Source: Chenopodium formosanum (lineage: Eukaryota; Streptophyta; Magnoliopsida; Caryophyllales; Amaranthaceae). From it: a stretch of 64,000 nt of DNA. A program made the translations under genes and the position numbers. Positions 19,333 to 31,430 of the stretch are shown here, one piece after another. The stretch spans positions 34,613,501-34,677,500 of the forward strand of contig CM044865.1 of NCBI GenBank assembly GCA_024500155.1. The letters are read 5' to 3'. The stretch's first letter is position 1; each line of letters starts with the position of its first letter. A model generated the notes under the pieces. The model was not told where the DNA came from, searched no databases, and worked only from the letters and a program-made list of their open reading frames with translations.

Positions 19333-21399
19333 TGTAGGGAATAAATTTCAAGCGTTAATCCCTTAGCTTGAACCCCACTGTGATCATACACTAAAGTACG
19401 GTGGCGTCTAAAAGGGAAGAAAATAGAGCAAAAGAGTCGCCAACAAGTATTTTTTTAGGAACTTGTAAACCGTTCACAGGGTGAAGGTTACACCCCTTAA
19501 CGATCCAAGAGATCGTCAACTCCATAAGGTCTAGAACCAAATAAGGGTTCGGGGATGAAGGTACAAATCCAACCTAAAAGAGATTGAACCTGCCCTAATA
19601 ATAGGCCTCTACTTTATTCTGATCGTATTCATGTGCGCTTTCTGACTAACATGCAATAAATAGGATTAACCCTAAACCTGTTTATCTATGTTGGTTGAAT
19701 ATTAATGCACAAATAAAACTATTATTGGCGATCACTTGAAATATAATCAAATTAACCCTAAACAAGATTATTAAATATCTTATTAAGCGTGATTACAAGT
19801 ACAAATTCCCTTTAAACATGCATAAAAGGTGTGATCAAGCAATAAAAAATAAATATCAAGCAGCATAATAAATAATCATGAATAATAATTATAATAGTCA
19901 TAATAATAATCATAAAAATCATAATAATAACAATAATAATCAATGAATATAATCATGATCATAATAATAACAATAATAATAATAATCATGTTCATGTTAA
20001 TATTAAAGCATAATAATAGCAAGATCCTAGGCATGATACTAACAAGATTAATAACAAACCCTAGCATGTAACTAAGCAATAAAAATCAAATCTTTAACCC
20101 TAACATGATACTAAGATGAATAAATATTAGAAGGAACATAGGAAGCATCGTAACAATCACATTTAACATATTTGATATTATAACCTTTTCCCTAAACATG
20201 ATACTAGGAATATTATAATAACAATATAAACATGATTTATACATCATAATATCAATAATAACCATTAAATTACTTACTTTGATGCCTCGTACCTCTTTCT
20301 AATAAAAAAATACACGCGTTAGTAACTTCAAGGAAAATAATAAATAAAACAATTAAATTAAATAATTGAAAGAGAGATTTGGGACCAAACCTTCAGAAAT
20401 TAAACATTTCACGTCTAGGGTGAAGGCAACTTCGAATATTGCTAGGTGTTTCTAGATCTTGTGAATGCGGAATTTTGTATGTAAAAAGGAAAGTTTAGAA
20501 AAAGAAAGAGAAATATGGTGAATGATTACGGAAATCTTAAGGAGAATTAGCGAATGAAAACTGATTGTTGATGAGAATTGGTGAATGGTTAAGAGAGAAT
20601 TAGAGAATTAATGATTGCGAATGAAAACTAATTGTATGTGAGAATTGGTGAGAATTGGTGAATGAAAACGGAGTTTTTAATACGTTATTTATAGAGAAAA
20701 TCAGCCAAAAAGATAAAATAACAAAACAGAGTCTGACGCACAAAAAACAAAGCTAGCGCCAACCCTGGCTAATTGGCGCCAGGCGCCAGGCGCCAGGCCT
20801 GGCGCCAATGCCTGGAGCAAGGAGCTAGGCCTGTTTTCAACGTGTTTTCGAAAATCAGATAAGTTTGCCGTACTGGAGGATAAAATCGTATACTTTCCTC
20901 AAAAATGCTTTTTGATTTTAATAAAAACTCTGAAAAGTCAACAAAAGTCAATTTATCAATGCTAATTAAATTAGGAATGAGAAGAACCTTCTAGAAGAAT
21001 CTAGAAGACTAAAATCATTCCTAATTGCATTAGGAATGATAAATCATATTAGGCCCTCCCCTAGATCATTGGGCCGCATATAAGGCTCAAACCGGGCCCA
21101 GTTTAGTAAATTGGCCATAACTTCCTCAATATTCATCGTAATTGAGCTTATATTATATCGTTGGAAAGGTCTTGTCAAGCCCCATCCAACTACACTATTA
21201 TTGGACCTATATCATGGACCAACCAAACTGGATTGGCTGTTTTTTTAAATAAGTTTTCAAAAACAAAGAGAACAGAAAAGAAATTAAAACTATCCGCAAC
21301 ACTAGACTTTTCACACTTTCGCTTCATTCGATTATGATTCGACGTGATAGGTACTCATCACTGGGTTTGGTTTTAGGGAGACACAAATGGGTGTCTACA
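19333..21399 (-). repeat. LTR-A, 3' LTR of element I
   Basis: 2067 bp. On the minus strand it begins TGTAGACACCC (21399) and ends ...TTCCCTACA (19333). A minus-strand TATA box (complement of 20685-20694) lies just downstream of a GGCGCC cluster at about 20755-20835, which holds at least four GGCGCC hexamers. The short AAT-rich frames on both strands at 19870-20080 are low-complexity shadows. Confidence 0.9.
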
Positions 21400-21421
21400 G
21401 AAGCCCCCACTTTGACTGAGT
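21400..21421 (-). other. Polypurine tract of element I
   Basis: Read on the minus strand it is AGTCAAAGTGGGGGCTTC directly before the 3' LTR, the plus-strand DNA primer site. It is identical in element C (42128-42149). Confidence 0.75.
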
Positions 21422-21639
21422 TTGGAGAAACGCAAGTTTCGAAAACAAAAGTCAAAGTATCGATAGGGACGGAGAATGATTCAGAACGTTCTGCGATTCT
21501 AAACCTCTCATGTAACGCCGATACCTGCAAAATTAGCGTTAGTTAAACTGATAAAAGAGTTAAGAAACGCGTATCTTTCACCGTCGAGCACACGTCTCTG
21601 AAAGTAACCGATTGTTGCTGTATCCTTGTTATTTTGATG

Positions 21640-21990
21640 ACCTCCTACAAGCTAGAGAATGCCATCCTGCTTGAAAACTGCTACGCCCGTAACTGCTTCC
21701 AATATAGAAGATTGCTTCGCGTGAAACGATCCTCCTCTGCTATGATAATATTCCACAAGCCAGGGAACACTATCAAAGATTGCTTCTCTTGAAACAAATC
21801 CTCATCTGCATTGATAATATTCTACAACCAAGGGAATACTATCAAAGATTATTCCTCTCAAAATTACCTTCAGTTGTTTGTGACAACTCTCCACAAGCTA
21901 GGCAATGCCGTCGAAGATATCCTCGCTTGAAGTAATCCTCATTTGATACGATAATTTTCCTAAGGAAATTATCGAAGACCTCCATCTGTC
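21640..21990. repeat. Degenerate ~69-bp tandem repeats in the 3' region of element I
   Basis: About five degenerate copies of a 68-69-bp unit, recognisable by TTCCACAAGCCAGGGAACAC, ATCAAAGAT...CTTGAA and a closing GATAAT. Three consecutive units (beginning near 21750) measure 69, 69 and 68 bp by count. The same array occurs in element C. It lies between the PPT and the plant mobile domain gene. Confidence 0.7.
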
Positions 21991-22027
21991 GATCTTTAAA
22001 GTTCGCCTGAACTTTGCTTCCGCTATG

Positions 22028-22140
22028 CCTGTACATCGGCGCTTCCGTTGCTTTGAACCTGTACGTCGGTGCCTTTTTGCGAATGAACCATTATGTCGGT
22101 GCCTTTTGCGAATGAGCCAATCCTTAGGCGCTTTAAGCTA
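22028..22140. repeat. ~30-bp tandem repeats (GTCGGTGCCTTTTGCGAATGA)
   Basis: Four degenerate units of roughly 30 bp, each with a TGTACGTCGGTGCC-like core. Also present in element C at 42718-42832. The following 22141-22290 holds nothing I recognise. Confidence 0.65.
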
Positions 22141-22289
22141 AGTGAGACGATCTTTCATCAGGTCGATCACTTTATGTAATCAAGCCGATTACTAAAAATC
22201 ATGTCAAATTGCTTAGAGGGGCTAACTGGCGTACCAAGGAACCCAAAATATGTTGCAAAAAGGTATAACAACCTCACAAAGTGGCTGGG

Positions 22290-22410
22290 TGTTCTGGCAC
22301 CGCTGAAAAGCTATCAGCGCCACACAATCAGCCTTAGCGCCAGGTAAGCCTAATTTTTGTACGCCAATGCTTAGGGCTTGGCGCTAGCAAGGTAATTTCC
22401 TTAAATACCC
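22290..22410 (+). promoter_or_regulatory. Putative promoter of the plant mobile domain antisense gene (element I)
   Basis: A cluster of AGCGCC / GGCGCT words (about 22290-22390) precedes a TATA-like TTAAATAC at 22401-22408. About 150 bp further on is a clean GTAAGT donor (22559-22564) whose acceptor GTAG ends at 23008, one base before the coding ATG region. The transcript would thus have an untranslated first exon and a leader intron. The same parts occur in element C. Confidence 0.5.
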
Positions 22411-22558
22411 CTTTCTTCTTCATTTGCTGCTTTGCTCGTCGCGTAGGCTGCTCGAAAAACCGCAGAACTTCAATTGCTCGGTTGTTGCTCGTTTCTCAAC
22501 CAAATTCACTAAAGTTCATTGCAAATTAAAGCTCTTTTCATCTACTTTCCCGATCTAT

Positions 22559-25300
22559 GTAAGTTTTCTTCAAACTCACATCATTTTTTATGAATTTTTG
22601 ACATGTTTATTCACAAATTTCATGTAAATTCGAAATTAGAAATGTTCAATTCTCTTTGTTTATTAAGTTTTATGCCATGAAATTGCTTGATTATTTTTAT
22701 ATATTGCCTTGGGAGTAATTTGAGACTTGTTTGACTCAATTTGGTGAAGAAATGAGCTATTTGCCATTGTTTGACCTCCTAAGGTCGTGAAGAACAATGT
22801 GACTTGTTCTTGATGTTTTTGCTAGCAATTCTTGCCCAATTTGTCACAATAATTACTATAGTATTGCAAGAAATTGTATGATTGCTTGAAAAACGCCGTT
22901 ATGCTCAATTTGAATTTGTGCTCTGTTTTTTGCGAACATAGTATCATGCGGCTAGGCGAACCATAGATACTACAAAACTTTAATTTATGATGATTTTGCA
23001 CAATGTAGTATGGCTGGACAACGAGGTTCGGGTTCACGGTCCCGAAACACCCGACGGGAACATGAACACGTAGAATACGAAGTTACACCATCTACTTCTC
23101 TTGGTCGGCTCCTCGAGTGGGATGAGCGGACCCTATTCTTTGCCCCTGTCCACCACATTTCTGAGAGGGTGAGACGGGGCATCACGGTCGGGAGGACGCG
23201 CTATCACGGTTCCGGCTGTGATGGTTTGGGCGATTTGTACAAGAGGTACATCGCCGAAGATCTTGAGACGAGACTCTTATGGGAGTCTTGCGGACTGGCT
23301 ACCTTGTTCGAGACCTCCGAGGCTATGGTTGCCTCCAGTGGGGGTCATCACATAGTGCGTGCTTTGGTATAGTTCTTCTTGGACACCACCAACACTTTCC
23401 ACTTCCCTTGGGGCGAGATGATGGATACCCCTACGGACTTCAGTCTCATTACGGGACTGGAGTTCAACTCTGTGCCACTGCCGTTCGACAGTGGAATCAA
23501 CGTCTTTTCTGCGGAGGTCGAGGAGTTGTTGGGGCCGATCACTATCTGGGCCCGAGCTGAGGTTGAGATGACTCAGTTTAGTGCCAGGGGAATTCGCCGC
23601 TCGACCCTGGCAGCGACTTTTAATGACGATGCGACCACCCGAGAGCAGCGGGTGCGCATCTTTGCACTGATGTTGTTGTAAGGGGCGTTCTCTTCTAACA
23701 AGGGTAGTAGGGCGTTGCTTTACTACGTTCCTGCTGTCCGCAATCTTCACCGAATCGGGACTTATGACTGGGCCAGCTTAGCCTACGCTGACTTCATTCG
23801 TGCACTGAGGGACTCGTGTCGACATCGGTCCTTTGGGACGAATGTTGCTTTGTCTGCCTTTTGGAAAGTCGTAGAGGTAAACATTATTCCCTATAAAGTT
23901 TAGCTCTACATTTTAGCTAGCATTTACTCACAATATTAACTCCTTGTAGATCTGGTTCTACGAGCACTTCCCCTCTGCTGCGCCGGCGAGACCATCGCCG
24001 CGCGGATTTCTAGTAAGCGCTTCTTGGGGCGGTCGCCAGGTGGACATGTCTACTACATATGTCCGGAACTGGATCCTCGCGGTACGACTTTTTTATTTAT
24101 TTGCCTTTTCGCGACGCTTTAGGTATACTCTCGCTTGATTGATGTTCTTTGCAAGGGCCTGAGCGTCACAGTATTTTGCTGAGCGTTGCTATTTCCTGGG
24201 GACTTATGAGGCGATCGCGTACTTAAGAGACAGGGTTGCTAGACAACATTCCTCTGATGTCTTCGTCGTTCGTGCTTTTCCACCACGTCATATGTTCGAC
24301 GACGCGCGGTTGTTGAGCATGTCCGAGGGAACTGGTACCCCTTGGCGGTCCTACGCGATCCCTGGGCAGCGCTATGCCGAGGAGCTACTGCCGTTGTTAG
24401 CTCCAGCCCCTTTACCGGCTTAGGATGTGAGGGTAAGATTTTTCAGCTTTTACTTTCCATTAAGTAGCCCCAAAGTAATGTTTTACTAACTTTTTTGCTT
24501 TATCAGGACGGTGCTACTGAGTTCGTGCCACCCCGTATGTCTATCCATTACCAAGGGACATATGGGCCGATTGAGGAGATGATTCCTGCGGCTCCCGAGG
24601 GCGAGCGCTTTGTAGAGCGGTCGATTCCTCGCCACCAGACTCAAGTAAGCCTAGTTATTCACAATTTTTGTCCATATATCATGCATATTTACTGACTTAT
24701 TTCTCTGACATTTTTCGCGCGAGGTGGTTTCGGCGATGGCACGATGTATAGATGCCTTCTGGAGCCAGCTCGTCCGGATGAGGAACGCGGCCACCTGCCG
24801 CCGGGACGACGTCATCCGAGAGGTAGTCTTTCTTTATATATTTTTTGCATTACTGCTTCGATTTTTCCTTGTTTCTGATTTCATTCTTTTTGCAGGGCTA
24901 GCCTATTGCTTCTTTCACCCGCACGAGACCTGAGGTGCGGAGGGATCCGACGAGGTCTAGCTCGAGACGTCGTCGTACTACGTCAGGGGGTAGAGGCGGT
25001 TGCTCTGAGGCTGCTCGTGCTGACGTTGTAGAGGGCTCGGGATCTTCTTCTAAGGGTGCTCATGCTGCACCGGTAGGCGAGGGGGAGGCTACCTCAGCTT
25101 TCAGAGGTGGTGGGATGTACGAGGTAGGCTCGTCATCGCAGCAGCCTTCGCAGCCTCAGCCTCAGGTTGATCCTGGGTGGAGCGGACCTACATTGAGTTT
25201 TCCTCCTCCTACGGAGACTGGAGCTAGAGCTGGAGGAGAGGTGACTCCTCGTACGGCGCAATTTTACGATATGATGGGTATACGTCCTCCGGCGCCGTAG
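22559..25300 (+). pseudogene. Antisense plant mobile domain (PMD) gene, copy in element I
   Basis: Plus-strand multi-exon gene antisense to the element. Leader intron 22559-23008; exons about 23010-23876, 23950-24081, 24156-24432, 24507-24644, 24712-24822 and 24896-25300. The protein starts MAGQRGSGSRSR and has PMD (PF10536, 'aminotransferase-like') features: FHFPWGEMMDTPTDFSLITGLEF, RALLYYVPAVRNLHRIGTYDW and FWKVVEV...IWFYEHFP across the first coding intron. The tail is Ser/Gly/Arg-rich, then Pro-rich. It is broken: stops at about 23370, 23679 and 24421, a loss of roughly 60 bp in exon 3, and a lost acceptor before exon 5 (CAG to CAT). Arabidopsis PMD proteins MAIN and MAIL1 act in transposon silencing; any such role here is speculation. 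Confidence 0.75.
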
Positions 25301-26019
25301 TTTGTTCCTGTGATTTTTTATTTTGACTTTTTATAAAACTTTGCCTTAGACTCATTATTTTTAGACGTCTTTTGTATTTTTATGCTATTATGAGTTTATT
25401 TTATTTGCTATTATTATGTGCATGTTTGTGTGTGCAAGAGAAGTGTGACAAACAATTTTGCGCGAAAATTCCGTCATTTTTATTATTGATGGACAAAAAT
25501 TCCGTCATGTTTATTATTGATGGAGGGTATCCGACTCTCTCCCCCAAAAAAGAAAAATGAAAAAAAGGAAAAAAATCAAATAAAAGCTTGTGTGTATAAA
25601 AACTTGGAAATTATTCTAAATAAAATCCAAAAAAGAATAATATAATTAATATAATGGCTATATTAATTAATAAAAGAAAAGGATAAAAAGATGTTTAGAA
25701 AAAATAATCGGAGCCGTAAAGTCATTAGCCGACTCGAGTTTAGGATAAAAACGCAATTTAAGCAAGCGCGCCTGATGTGGAAACTTGGCGCCAGCTGGCG
25801 CCACGCAACAGTGTGTAGCGTCAGGCGCTACACTTGGCGTGTGGCGCCAAGTGCTAGCGGCTGGCGCCAATTACAGAGTCTGACGCCAATTGGCTGTGAT
25901 TCCGTATTTCATCCTAATTAAAACTGTTCGCAAGTCGTGTATAAATAGCCCCCTGCCCAGCAGATTCTTCTCATAATTCCAGCAAATAAAATAATTCTTT
26001 GCTTTAGGAAAATAATACC
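25301..26019 (+). promoter_or_regulatory. Spacer and promoter of the DUF7745-like antisense gene (element I)
   Basis: Holds a 31-bp tandem duplication (about 25465-25524), a minus-strand PPT-like purine run (complement of CTCTCTCCCCCAAAAAAG near 25535), an AT-rich perfect 11-bp stem (25643-25653 with 25659-25669, loop ATGGC), a GGCGCC cluster at about 25785-25890 that includes the dyad GTGTAGCG...CGCTACAC, and a TATA box (TATAAATAG, 25940-25948). The ATG at 26020 follows 72 bp later. All but the 31-bp duplication have counterparts in element C, where the TATA reads GATAAATAG. Confidence 0.55.
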
Positions 26020-27520
26020 ATGTCTCTAGTCATCAAAACTTTTACCCAATACACTCATGAATGGTGTCGATCTCTTAATGCTAGAGAAAGAAAAGAATTA
26101 GATTTGTTCCACTTGGGGGGAATTTATGGCATCAAAGGGGTAGATCTTGACTTAGATTTCATACATACCGTTCTAGAATTTTAGAATGTTGATACTCATT
26201 GCTTTAGAATAGGGTATGATGAGATTAGCCCTTTGCCAGAAGAATTTGGTGCTATTTTAGGCTTCCCTGCAATAGACCTCATAGTAATTCCTAGAGTAGA
26301 TGCATATTATTATAAGGATTTTGAGCGTTTCTTTAATTTAAAAGAAAGGGATTTATCAAAAATAGTAGATGGCAACATAATTAATTTGAAAGAATTTGCA
26401 CGCCATTATTTTGATAAACCTCTTTCTGAATCTTTTCATATATATGGAAGAAGGGCTTTCTTATTTTGCATATATAATCAATTTTTTCTTAGTAGTGGTA
26501 AAAATAATGAAGGTCAATCAATTATAACCACCGTACTAGAGCAAATTGAATCAGGGAGAAATCCAATGTCATTGATAGTTGGAGAGACTATGATTAGTCT
26601 TGATGAATTGAAAAGGGACCCTAAAGCACCTTTTAGCGGCTCTCCAATTTTATTACAGGTAGAAAAATAACATTTTAAATTACAGAAATAAAAAAATATA
26701 TTTTTGTATTGTAATAATAATTTATTTGCATCGCAATTTTTTTTACAGATGTGGCTAATGGAAAGGCTAGAATTAATTAGCCCTCCGGACAATATTGAGA
26801 AGTATACTCCCAATTGCTTCGTGAGGAGGAAGAAACGCTTCCCTAAAATTGGGTAGCATGGGTGGAGAAAGGTCTTCGAATCTCGCAATTTTGCTATCAA
26901 GTGGGTCGTCCCATTGTGGAAAATAGAAAGGATGGTTGGTGTGAACAAGCAACCTTTCTGCCGTCTCCCAAGTTTGTCTCGTATGACTTATTATTATCCC
27001 TGCTTGCTTCAGAATATTCCTTCTGGGGATCTACGTCCTCCCTATGAGTACCCTGTTTCTCAAGAAGTAGACAGATTTGATGCTTACTGGAGTGCTAGAC
27101 CTTTATGGGAAGTGATTACCCAAAAGGTTCCGCCTTCTTTGCCCAATGATGTGAAGAAGTGGTTGCTGAAGAAGCCTTCGAAGGATTCGAAGAAAGATCA
27201 GGGTAAAATTGATGTGAAGAGTCGTTTAGGTGACAGGGTGATTCCTGCCAAGGAACGCTTAGGTGCAAGAGTTGAATTCCAAACACCTGCAATGCCTAGG
27301 AAGAAAAAGTGCTACCAAAGATAAAGGGAAAAGGAAAGCTGACACCACAGATAAAAAGGCTTGGGTATAAAAGAAATATGGAGTACTAGCTGAGGGGGAG
27401 ACTATCTACTCTAAGATTGAATGTAGGTCCTCTAAAGGATGCCTACTAGCTAAAGTTATGGACGAGGAGGAGGAGGCAGACAAAAATTGGAAAAGGGCTA
27501 GGAAAGAAAAGAAAGATTAG
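26020..27520 (+). pseudogene. Antisense DUF7745-like gene, copy in element I
   Basis: Plus-strand two-exon gene. Exon 1 26020-26658 from ATG 26020; intron 26659-26748 with GTAGAA donor and TTTTTACAG acceptor; exon 2 26749 to a stop at 27518-27520. The exon 1 protein (DEISPLPEEFGAILGFPAID, DAYYYKDFERFFNL, LKEFARHYFD) resembles plant DUF7745 proteins, a PMD-like family. Exon 2 begins MWLMERLELIS and has SARPLWEVITQKVPPSLPNDV, then a Lys-rich tail. A TAG replaces a Trp codon near 26182, another stop lies near 26854, and an extra A near 27305 shifts the tail frame. The family name is my best guess. Function unknown. Confidence 0.6.
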
Positions 27521-28050
27521 GAGCATTGCTTAACTTCAAATTATTAGACTTAGTTTATATTTTTTATTTAAAGTTAATTTATTTCAGCTCTATTTAAATT
27601 CCATCAATAATGTAATTTTATTTTATTAATGAAATTTCAGCTTTTAATTAAATTATTTACTTTAAATTTATTTTATTAAAGCAATGAAAACCGAAAAAAA
27701 AATTAATTTTCCAGAAATTCTTCGAGTACGGAAGTCGGAAATTTTTCGAAAACACCGAAATTTGCCCTGAATTTATTTTCAAGTTGGCGCCGATTATTTG
27801 CAACTGGCACTTGCCAGTGCAGTATGGCGCTAGGCGCAAATTCCATCGCCTGCCGCTGAAGGTTGTTGGCTGGCGCCAGGTTTTTCTCTGCGACGCCGAT
27901 ATTTCGCCGATTTTCTGTCAAATTTTTAATTAAATCTGGGACGCGAGAATGTCGAAAAATAAGGTGGCCGCACCCGTAAAGGGTTGCCTACGTATCCTTT
28001 CTTAAGGAATCAGGCCAAACGTATCTCTCTTGAGTATCCTACTCAAGTAA
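27521..28050. other. Convergent 3' spacer with GGCGCC cluster and conserved block downstream of pol (element I)
   Basis: AT-rich sequence, then a GGCGCC-type cluster at about 27780-27900, then a block (about 27960-28050) that is nearly unchanged in element C (54267-54352) although its neighbours differ. The block holds ACCCGTAAAGGGT and a perfect 7-bp stem CTTGAGT (28029-28035) / ACTCAAG (28041-28047), which begins 3 bp after the pol stop codon. This is where the pol and antisense transcripts converge. Confidence 0.6.
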
Positions 28051-30447
28051 TTATGGGTAGTATTTCTTAAGTTGTTCAAGATTTGTCATGTTCGAGAACT
28101 CATTGCCATCCATGTCAGTTAGTTTTGCTGCACCCCCTGACAGGATTGTTTTGACAATGTAGGGCCCAAACCAATTAGGTCTAAATTTTCCCCTTAGATC
28201 TAAAACATTTTTCCTTAGTGCTATTAACACCAAGTCACCTACTTTGATGTTTCTTGTCTTGACCTTCTTATTAAAATGCCTAGCCATACGAGTCTGATAA
28301 CACTGAGTGTGATGCAGAGCTTCTAGTCGTTTCTCATCGAGTAGAATTAATTCTTCATATCTTGCCCTAGTCCATTCAACTTCATCGAGTTTACTCTCTA
28401 ACGCAATGCGTAGAGATGGTATTTCTAGTTCTATAGGTTGTACGACATCCATTCCATATACCAAGGAAAATGGCGTATTTCCTGTTGATGCGCGAATTAA
28501 CGTGCGGTAACCCCACAATGCGAAGTGAAGTTTGTCAGGCCAATCCTTATAATTCTCCGTCATTTTCTCGATGATAGTCTTTAGATTTTTATTAGCGCCC
28601 TCGACTGCTCCATTTGCTTGAGGTCTATAAGGGGAAGAATGATGATGTTGATTGCCGTATTTTTGTAGCAATTCTTCACATTCGGCTTGAAAGTGAGTTC
28701 CATTGTCACTTATCATTTCATGTGGGACTCCATATCGACAAATAATATTTCTCTCGATAAAGAGTGCTACATGTTTTGCAGTAAGTTTAGCGTATGATTG
28801 AGCTTCGACCCACTTTGTGAAGTAGTCAATTGCTACTAGGATATATTCGTGGCCTCCTGTTCCTAGGGGAGTGATTTTGCCTATGATGTCAATTCCCCAT
28901 GTAGAGAATGGCCATGGAGATGTGTAGGTATAGAGCAAAGATGGAGGAACATGTTGTAAATTGGCATAAATTTGGCATTTAGGGCATCTTTTTATGTATT
29001 GATGGCAATCCATATTCATTGTAGTCCAATAATATCCTTCACGCATAATTTTCTGGACTAACATTTTGCCATTTATATGTGTTCCACAGATTCCTTCGTG
29101 GACTATCCTCATTGCTCTTTGTGCATCCTTCTTTCCTACACATAAGAGAGCTCGACCCTTAGGTACCCTTTTATGTAGCTCGTTGTCTATGAGTACATAT
29201 TGGGAAGCCAAAAGCCTTAATGCTTGTTTCGCTCTTTTGTCAGCATGAGGAGGGTATTCTCCTTTGGTGACATAACTGAGTATGTCCGTGTACCATGGTT
29301 CTTCTTCTTCTTCTTCTTCTTCTTCTTCTTCTTCTTCTTCTTCTTCTTCTTCGCCTTGGACTACTTCGTCGTCCTCTATAGTCTGGATGTATGCTGGTTT
29401 GTGCCTTTTTTCTATAGTTAGAGGCATTTGCTCGATTTCCGTGGGAATCCTAACCATTGAGGCTAGTCTTGCTAAGGTATCAGCAAATTGATTTTCTTCC
29501 CTTGGTAGATATGTGTATTCTACCTTTTCTAACTGATCGGTAAGAGTTTCTAGATAGGTTTGGTAAGGGGCTAGACTTTCGCTCTTTACTTTCCACCTTT
29601 TAGATATCTGATTGATAATCAAAGAAGAGTCTCCGAATATCCTTAAATTTTTTACTCCCAATGCCAAAGCTATTTCAAGTCCTACCATGCATGCTTCATA
29701 TTCAGCAGCATTGTTGGTAACATCGAAATCAAGCTTTATGGAGATTGGAACATGCTCTTCTTTAGGTGATACTAGTAATACTCCAACGCCACATCCCTTT
29801 TGGTTCGAGGCTCCGTCGAAGTATAAGGTCCAAGTATCGTCTTCAGTAACCATTAGGTCTTCGTATGGAAATTCATTGTCTTGTATTGGCTTCGAGTCCT
29901 CTATTGGAAAATCTGCTAGAAAGTCTGACACCAAGGATCTTTTGATAGCTTTTTGTGGCATGAACCTTACATCGAACTGGGCTAGATTGACTATCCATCT
30001 TGATATGCGTCCATTGAGTGTAGATTTCTCGAATAGATATTTGAGTGGATCTAATCGAGAGACTACGAAGACGGTATGCACTAGCATATAATGTCTTAAT
30101 TTGGTTGTGGCCCACACCAAAGCGAGGCACAACTTCTCGAGTGGTGTATAGCGTGCTTCGTACTCGAGCATCTTCTTGCTTAGGTAGTAGATTGCATTCT
30201 CTTTGCCTTCTACTTCTTGTGCTAGCATAGCTCCCATTGTCTCTTTGGTAACCGTCAAATATAACCTAAGAGGTATTCCGGGAAGTGCTGGTGCTAATAC
30301 GGGTGGATTTGCGAGATAGGATTTGATCTTTTCAAAGGCTTTTTGACACTCATCATCCCATATTACTGGTACATTCTTCTTAAGCTTTTTGAAGATTGGT
30401 TCACATATTGTCGTCAATTTTGATATGAGCCTACTTATGTATTGCAA
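28051..30447 (-). pseudogene. pol of element I: RT end, RNase H, second RNase H, integrase
   Basis: A 798-codon open stretch. Order: RT thumb region, first RNase H (RLYLTVTKETMGAMLAQE, YLSKKMLEYEARYTPLEKL), second archaeal-like RNase H (WTLYFDGASNQKGCGVGVLL, NNAAEYEACMVGLEIAL, GDSSLIINQI), a poly-Glu linker (about 20 Glu), the integrase HHCC zinc region (HEGICGTHINGK ... CPKCQ), the catalytic core (GIDIIGK Asp, DNGTHF Asp, NGAVEGANK Glu) and a GPY-type end (NWFGPYIVK). All three integrase acidic residues are present. The stretch itself is open, but upstream it is cut off by a TGA stop at 30460-30462 where element C has CGA (Arg), so it belongs to a broken pol. Confidence 0.85.
29299..29353. 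repeat. (TTC)n microsatellite encoding poly-Glu in pol
   Basis: About 18 TTC units on the plus strand read as poly-Glu in the minus-strand pol, between the second RNase H and integrase. Element C has only about seven units at 55538-55558. Confidence 0.9.
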
Positions 30448-30462
30448 CCGACCAATAAATTC

Positions 30463-31430
30463 TCAAATCTGTTTTTCAGTCTTGGGCGGTGGCATTGACA
30501 TAATTGCTTTGATCTTGGTTGGGTCTACCTCTATTCCTCTAGAGCTTATGACGTAACCCAAAATCTTGCCTGAGGTGACTCCAAAAGCACACTTAGATGG
30601 ATTTAACCTCATATTGTATTTTCTTAGCGTTTCAAAAAATTTCCTTAAGGCTACTTGATGGCCTGGACGGTCTTTTGATGTTACAATCATGTCGTCGACA
30701 TATACTTCGACTTCTTTATGCATCATGTCATGGAGTAAGGCAGTTGTTGCACGTTGGTAAGTAGCACCCGCGTTTTTCAACCCGAATGGCATTACCGTGT
30801 AGCAGTAAGTGCCCCATGGTGTTATAAAGGTTGTTTTCTCCATGTCTTCTTCTGCCATGAGAATCTGGTTGTAACCTGCGTACCCATCCATGAACGAGAG
30901 GACCGCGTTATTTGCCATGTTATCTACCAGAATATCGATGTGTGGCAAAGGGAAGTCGTCCTTTGGACTTGCCTTATTTAGATCTCGATAGTCGACACAC
31001 ATTCTTACCCTTTCGTCTTTCTTTGGAACTAGGACGACGTTAGCGACCCATTCGAGGTATTTGGATACCTTGATGAAACCTGCAGTTATTTGTTTTTGAA
31101 CTTCTTCTTTTATTTTAAGAGCTACGTCAGGTTTCATTCGATGTAACTTTGGTTTACAGGTTTCATTCCTTGAATTAGTGGTATAGTGTGTTGAGCTATT
31201 TCTCTGTTAATGCCTGGCATATCTTCATATGACCAAGCAAATGCATCGATAAATTCTGTAAGCAAGTTAATTAAATCGGGTCTTTCTTGTTTATTCAGTG
31301 TTAATCCGATTTTAACTTCTCTTTTATGGGTTAAATCATTTGAGATATCAACCGTTTCAGTTTCTTCAATCACCGGTGTTTTCTTTTTCAAGTGTTTCCA
31401 TTTCTTTAATAATTTCTTTGTCTTTTTCAT
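30463..31430 (-). pseudogene. pol of element I: reverse transcriptase
   Basis: RT core with VPKKDERVRMCVDYRDLNKA, motif A FMDGYAGYNQI, motif B MPFGLKNAGATYQR, catalytic YVDDM, and CAFGVTSGKILGYVIS. An upstream segment (31134-31430) with NLLTEFIDAFAWSYEDMPGI is the usual pre-RT region but is in a shifted frame near 31137. The RT ends in a TGA at 30460-30462 that replaces an Arg CGA, an apparent C-to-T change at a CpG. All RT motifs needed for catalysis are visible, so decay here is by stop and frameshift rather than domain loss. Confidence 0.85.

Noticed and set aside
19876..20079. Ile/Tyr-rich frames in LTR-A and LTR-B (also 37107-37389)
   Set aside because: AAT/ATA microsatellite reading frames that change with repeat length.
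29282..30091. Plus-strand frames over pol of element I (Ser-rich 69 codons, 159 codons at 29612)
   Set aside because: Shadows of the RNase H and poly-Glu linker coding strand; the minus strand has the real domains.
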